Of a DNA stretch of 15,485 nt, positions 13,083 to 15,485 are shown one piece after another. This DNA is from JAWLCQ01 sp041687095 (GTDB lineage Bacteria > Planctomycetota > Phycisphaerae > SM23-33). The stretch covers positions 1 through 15,485 of the forward strand of contig JAWLCQ010000118.1 of assembly GCA_041687095.1 (NCBI GenBank). Direction: 5' to 3'. Below the pieces are notes generated by a model. That model did no database searches, was not told the DNA's origin, and saw nothing but the letters and a program-made list of their open reading frames with translations. Both the position numbers and the translations under genes were made by a program. Every line of letters begins with the position of its first letter. Within the stretch, counting starts at the first letter, position 1.

Positions 13083-15083
13083 CTATCCCCGGATCGGCAA
13101 ATCCGCCCCGTCCCGCAGGTACACCGGGATGCGCTCGAGGGGGGCGGCGGCCGTGAGGGTCTGGCCGCCCGGGTGCGCCTCGCCGGTCCAGGCGTCCGTC
13201 CACGTGGCGCCCGCGGGGAGGTAGACCTCGCGCGAGGCCGCCCCCGCCTCCGTCACCGGGGCGACGAGGATGTCGGGGCCGAACAGGAACTCGTCCTCGA
13301 CCGTCCAGGCGGAGGCGTCCTGGGGGAAGTCGAACCAGACGGGGCGCATGGGCGGCAGGCCGCTCTCGCTCGCCCGCTTCATCTGCTCCATGACGTAGGG
13401 GCGGAGGCGTTCGCGGAGGAAGAGCTGCTCGCGAAGGATCCCGAAGGCCTGCTCCCCGTAGGACCACACCTCGTTGTCGCCCCCGGTCCAGTTGGCCATG
13501 TCGAAGCCCCAGGGGTGCTCGTGCTTGCGGATCCCGTGCAGGCGGAACAGCGGGCAGAAGACCCCGTACTGGAACCAGCGGATGAGCAGTTCGCGGAAGC
13601 CCTCGTCGGCCTGCACGCCGCCGTTAAAGCCCCCGATGTCGGTCGTCCACCACGGGATCCCGCAGAGCATGAGGTTCAGCCCGGCGCGGACCTGGCGGCG
13701 GAGGGAGTCGAAGGTGCTGGGGATGTCCCCGCTCCAGACGGCCGCGGCGTAGCGCTGGGAGCCCGCCCAGGCGGACCGGCCGAGCGTGAGGATCTCCCCG
13801 TCCGGCTCGCCCTCGCCGCGGAGCCCCTCGTAGAACGTCTGCTGGTGCCACTTGGGGAACTGGCTGGAGACGGCGACGCCGGGCCCGGCGTGGTAGCGGA
13901 GGTTGTCGTAGTGGGGGGGGTGCATCTCGGGCTCGCACGCGTCGAGCCAGAACGCCTTCACCCCGCGCTGGTAGTACCCCTCGCGGATGCGGGACCACAC
14001 GAACGCGCGGGCGTCGGGGTTCGAGGGGTCGTAGATGCACTGGTACGGGCGGCCGACGAAGCCCGTGTCGGCGGCGAACGTCGTCGAGAGCACCCCGCTG
14101 TTGGTCCGCAGCAGCAGCCCCTGGTCGCTCATGGGCTGGAACACCTCGCTCACGCGGCTGACCGTCGGCCAGACGGAGACGACGAGCTTGACGCCCAGTT
14201 CGGCGAGTTCCTGGACGAGCCCCTCGGGGTCCGGCCACCGGGACTCGTCGAACTTGTACTCGCCCATCTTCGTCCAGTGGAAGTAGTCCAGGACCATGAC
14301 GCTCATGGGCAGGCCGAGTTCCTGGACGTGCTTGCGGACGATCTGGCGGACCTGCTCCTGGGAGTGGTAGCGGAGCTTGCACTGCCAGAACCCCGCCGCC
14401 CACTCCGGGAGCATGGGCGAGCGGCCGGTGAGGGCGGTGTAGCGCTCCAGCAGCCCCGCGGGACCCGGGGCGGTGAGGACGAGGTAGTCCACCTGATAGG
14501 ACCCGTCGGAGACCCAGCGAGTCTGGAACTCGGTCATCTCCACGCGGCCCTGGGACGGGTTGTTCCACAGCAGCCCATACCCGCGGGAGGACAGGAGGAA
14601 GGGGATGACGACGTCGGTGTTGTACTGGGCGAGGTCGATGACCTGGTGCTTCTGGTCGAGCGTCCCGTTGGGGTGCTGCCCCAGCCCGAAGAGCTTCTCG
14701 CCCGCGTAAGCGTCGAAGCGGACGGACAGCCGCCGCAGGTCCCCGTCGCTCAGGCAGCGGTACTCCCGCTGGGGGCGGAGGGCGTCGATGGGCTTCTCGG
14801 CGAGCAGGAGTTCCCCGGTGTCGGTGCGGCGGAAGGTGAGTTCGCCCTTCTTCGCCCCCAGCGTCGCCTCCAGCAGGCCGTTGCGGATGGAGATCTGCTC
14901 GTCGGTGATGGTGATGACCGGTTCGGCGGGCAGGGGATCGAGCAGGGCGAAGGGCTCGTCGCTGAACGCCCCCGCCGGGACCCCGCGGACCCGCAGCACG
15001 TCGGGCCCGTAGGCCTCGACCCGGATCGTCTCGCCCTCGCCCCGCCACATCAACGCCTGACCGTCCTGCCACGCCTTGGGCAT
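13083..15083 (-). CDS. GH31 alpha-xylosidase-like glycoside hydrolase
   Basis: Retaining exo-alpha-glycosidase of family GH31. The 666-residue product has an N-terminal beta-sandwich (about 1-215), with the insert FGLGQHPNG at 132-140, then the TIM barrel. The barrel contains GFWQCKLRYHSQEQV (231-245), SVMVLDYFHWTKMGEYKFD (261-279), nucleophile Asp381 in FWLDACEPEM, and acid/base Asp453 in WSGDIPSTF. C-terminal beta domains follow. The FHW...MGEYKFD stretch and the LDACEPE nucleophile segment are what I associate with alpha-xylosidases more than alpha-glucosidases, but specificity cannot be proved by eye. There is no signal peptide, so it is probably cytosolic. I chose the ATG at 15083 (MPKAWQDG): GGGAGG lies six bases upstream and the longer frame to 15356 runs through a promoter and repeats. 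It converges on the secreted-protein gene. Confidence 0.92.
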   Translation of the reverse strand: MPKAWQDGQALMWRGEGETIRVEAYGPDVLRVRGVPAGAFSDEPFALLDPLPAEPVITITDEQISIRNGLLEATLGAKKGELTFRRTDTGELLLAEKPIDALRPQREYRCLSDGDLRRLSVRFDAYAGEKLFGLGQHPNGTLDQKHQVIDLAQYNTDVVIPFLLSSRGYGLLWNNPSQGRVEMTEFQTRWVSDGSYQVDYLVLTAPGPAGLLERYTALTGRSPMLPEWAAGFWQCKLRYHSQEQVRQIVRKHVQELGLPMSVMVLDYFHWTKMGEYKFDESRWPDPEGLVQELAELGVKLVVSVWPTVSRVSEVFQPMSDQGLLLRTNSGVLSTTFAADTGFVGRPYQCIYDPSNPDARAFVWSRIREGYYQRGVKAFWLDACEPEMHPPHYDNLRYHAGPGVAVSSQFPKWHQQTFYEGLRGEGEPDGEILTLGRSAWAGSQRYAAAVWSGDIPSTFDSLRRQVRAGLNLMLCGIPWWTTDIGGFNGGVQADEGFRELLIRWFQYGVFCPLFRLHGIRKHEHPWGFDMANWTGGDNEVWSYGEQAFGILREQLFLRERLRPYVMEQMKRASESGLPPMRPVWFDFPQDASAWTVEDEFLFGPDILVAPVTEAGAASREVYLPAGATWTDAWTGEAHPGGQTLTAAAPLERIPVYLRDGADLPIRG

Positions 15084-15119
15084 CGCATACCTCCCGGGTT
15101 TCCTTGTGGGTGTGCGGGA

Positions 15120-15148
15120 ACCATACCGCGCCCGCCCACTCCCGCCAA
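15120..15148 (-). promoter_or_regulatory. Sigma70-type promoter of the GH31 gene
   Basis: On the minus strand TTGGCG (15148-15143), 17 bases, then TATGGT (15125-15120). Each box matches 4 of 6 consensus positions. The start would be near 15113, giving a 30-base leader with GGGAGG close to the ATG. It shares the exact 17-base spacing of the other promoters in the window. Confidence 0.55.
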
Positions 15149-15227
15149 GGGCAGGAAAAACGGGCCAGGCTACGTCACGATTACGAACGTTGAAAACAAA
15201 CCCAACCGCCCGCCGGCGTCCCAAACC

Positions 15228-15407
15228 CTTCTCCCCTGGGGGAGAAGATGTCGCGCAGCGACAGATGAGGGGGGCCCTCCCGTGCGAGAACGGGTCCACC
15301 CTCGCCATCCGAAACCAACCCATCCGGCCGCTCCTTGCTCGCCGGGCCGTCCTCACGTTCCGGGCGCCCCCTCACCCCCCGCTTCGCGGGGACCTCTCCC
15401 CGAGGGG
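15228..15407. repeat. Inward-facing pair of REP-like double hairpins
   Basis: The left unit has CTTCTCCCC/GGGGAGAAG (15228-15236/15239-15247), then TGTCGC GCA GCGACA (15249-15263), then TGAGGGGGG (15266-15274). The right unit, read on the minus strand, has CCCC TC GGGG (15407-15398), then CCCCGC GAA GCGGGG (15391-15377), then GGTGAGGGGG. The architecture is the same and inverted, about 90 bases apart. The second stem differs at three pairs while still pairing fully, and both loops are GNA. The first hairpin of the right unit is shortened. This is the layout of REP doublets (BIME/REPIN type). No transposase is present in the window. Confidence 0.75.
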
Positions 15408-15418
15408 CTGTCTCTTTA

Positions 15419-15485
15419 TCACATTTTTCCCAGTTGCTGGCAGAGCCGATAGCCGATCAGGCGTTCGTTCAGAATGTGCCAGCCG
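15419..15485 (-). CDS. 3' end of a leftward gene cut by the window edge (putative)
   Basis: From the window edge one minus-strand frame reads 21 residues (GWHILNERLIGYRLCQQLGKM) to a TGA at 15421-15419. The mix of residues looks like a real helical C-terminus and not a GC-driven shadow, and the local base composition is lower in GC than the repeats beside it. I do not recognise the family. It is too short to be sure, and the frame may be chance. Confidence 0.4.
   Translation of the reverse strand, partial: GWHILNERLIGYRLCQQLGKM

Noticed and set aside
15084..15356. N-terminal extension of the GH31 enzyme
   Set aside because: The added residues are Arg/Pro-rich, run through REP-like repeats and the promoter, and the ATG at 15083 has GGGAGG.

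Overview
The window is about 15.5 kb of very GC-rich bacterial chromosome. Its right-hand 60% mixes carbohydrate-active enzymes with repeat-rich gaps. Its left-hand 40% is a conserved housekeeping cluster transcribed leftward: tRNA-Gln, a GlmU-type uridylyltransferase, prs, rplY (bL25/CTC), pth, rpsF (bS6), ssb, rpsR (bS18) and rplI (bL9), then dnaB on its own promoter. The gene order, the one-domain GlmU, the high GC and the word-like repeats in the gaps suggest Planctomycetota or a related PVC-type or environmental lineage (Armatimonadota and Hydrogenedentota are alternatives). This is inference: there is no rRNA in the window.

Left to right. Positions 1-581 are a gap downstream of dnaB, made of degenerate heptamer phrases and nested hairpins. 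dnaB (582-1964) has a good sigma70-type promoter 26-54 bases upstream of its ATG. Positions 1965-2367 hold that promoter, a 13-unit GGGAACC heptamer array, a 12-bp inverted repeat and a 14-bp hairpin that probably ends the ribosomal operon. Positions 2368-7348 are the operon proper, with short gaps or overlaps. Positions 7349-7848 hold a hairpin cluster, tRNA-Gln(UUG), a roughly 220-base structured leader and its promoter. Positions 7849-8233 hold no gene, only short tandem phrases and a long palindrome.

The sugar region follows. A GH-like protein resembling the DUF6259 group (8234-9922) lies downstream of a GH42 beta-galactosidase (10047-12086), probably in the same transcript. A second palindrome, with the same 16-bp ends as the first, sits between them, so the GH-like gene is bracketed by the pair. 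A divergent plus-strand gene (12278-12934) encodes a secreted Tyr/Glu- and Arg/Asp-rich protein. It converges on a GH31 alpha-xylosidase-like enzyme (13083-15083) across a shared hairpin. The right end has an inward-facing pair of REP-like double hairpins whose stems co-vary, and the 3' end of another leftward gene.

How the genes work together: the left block couples translation (bL25, bS6, bS18, bL9, Pth, tRNA-Gln), replication (SSB, DnaB) and precursor supply (PRPP, UDP-GlcNAc). The three sugar enzymes lack signal peptides. They probably act in the cytosol on imported oligosaccharides; alpha-xylosidase plus beta-galactosidase would suit xyloglucan side chains, but no transporter or regulator is in view. 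I did not find a clear novel defence or mobile system. The most unusual material is in the gaps: paired palindromes, a REP doublet and several families of phased tandem phrases.
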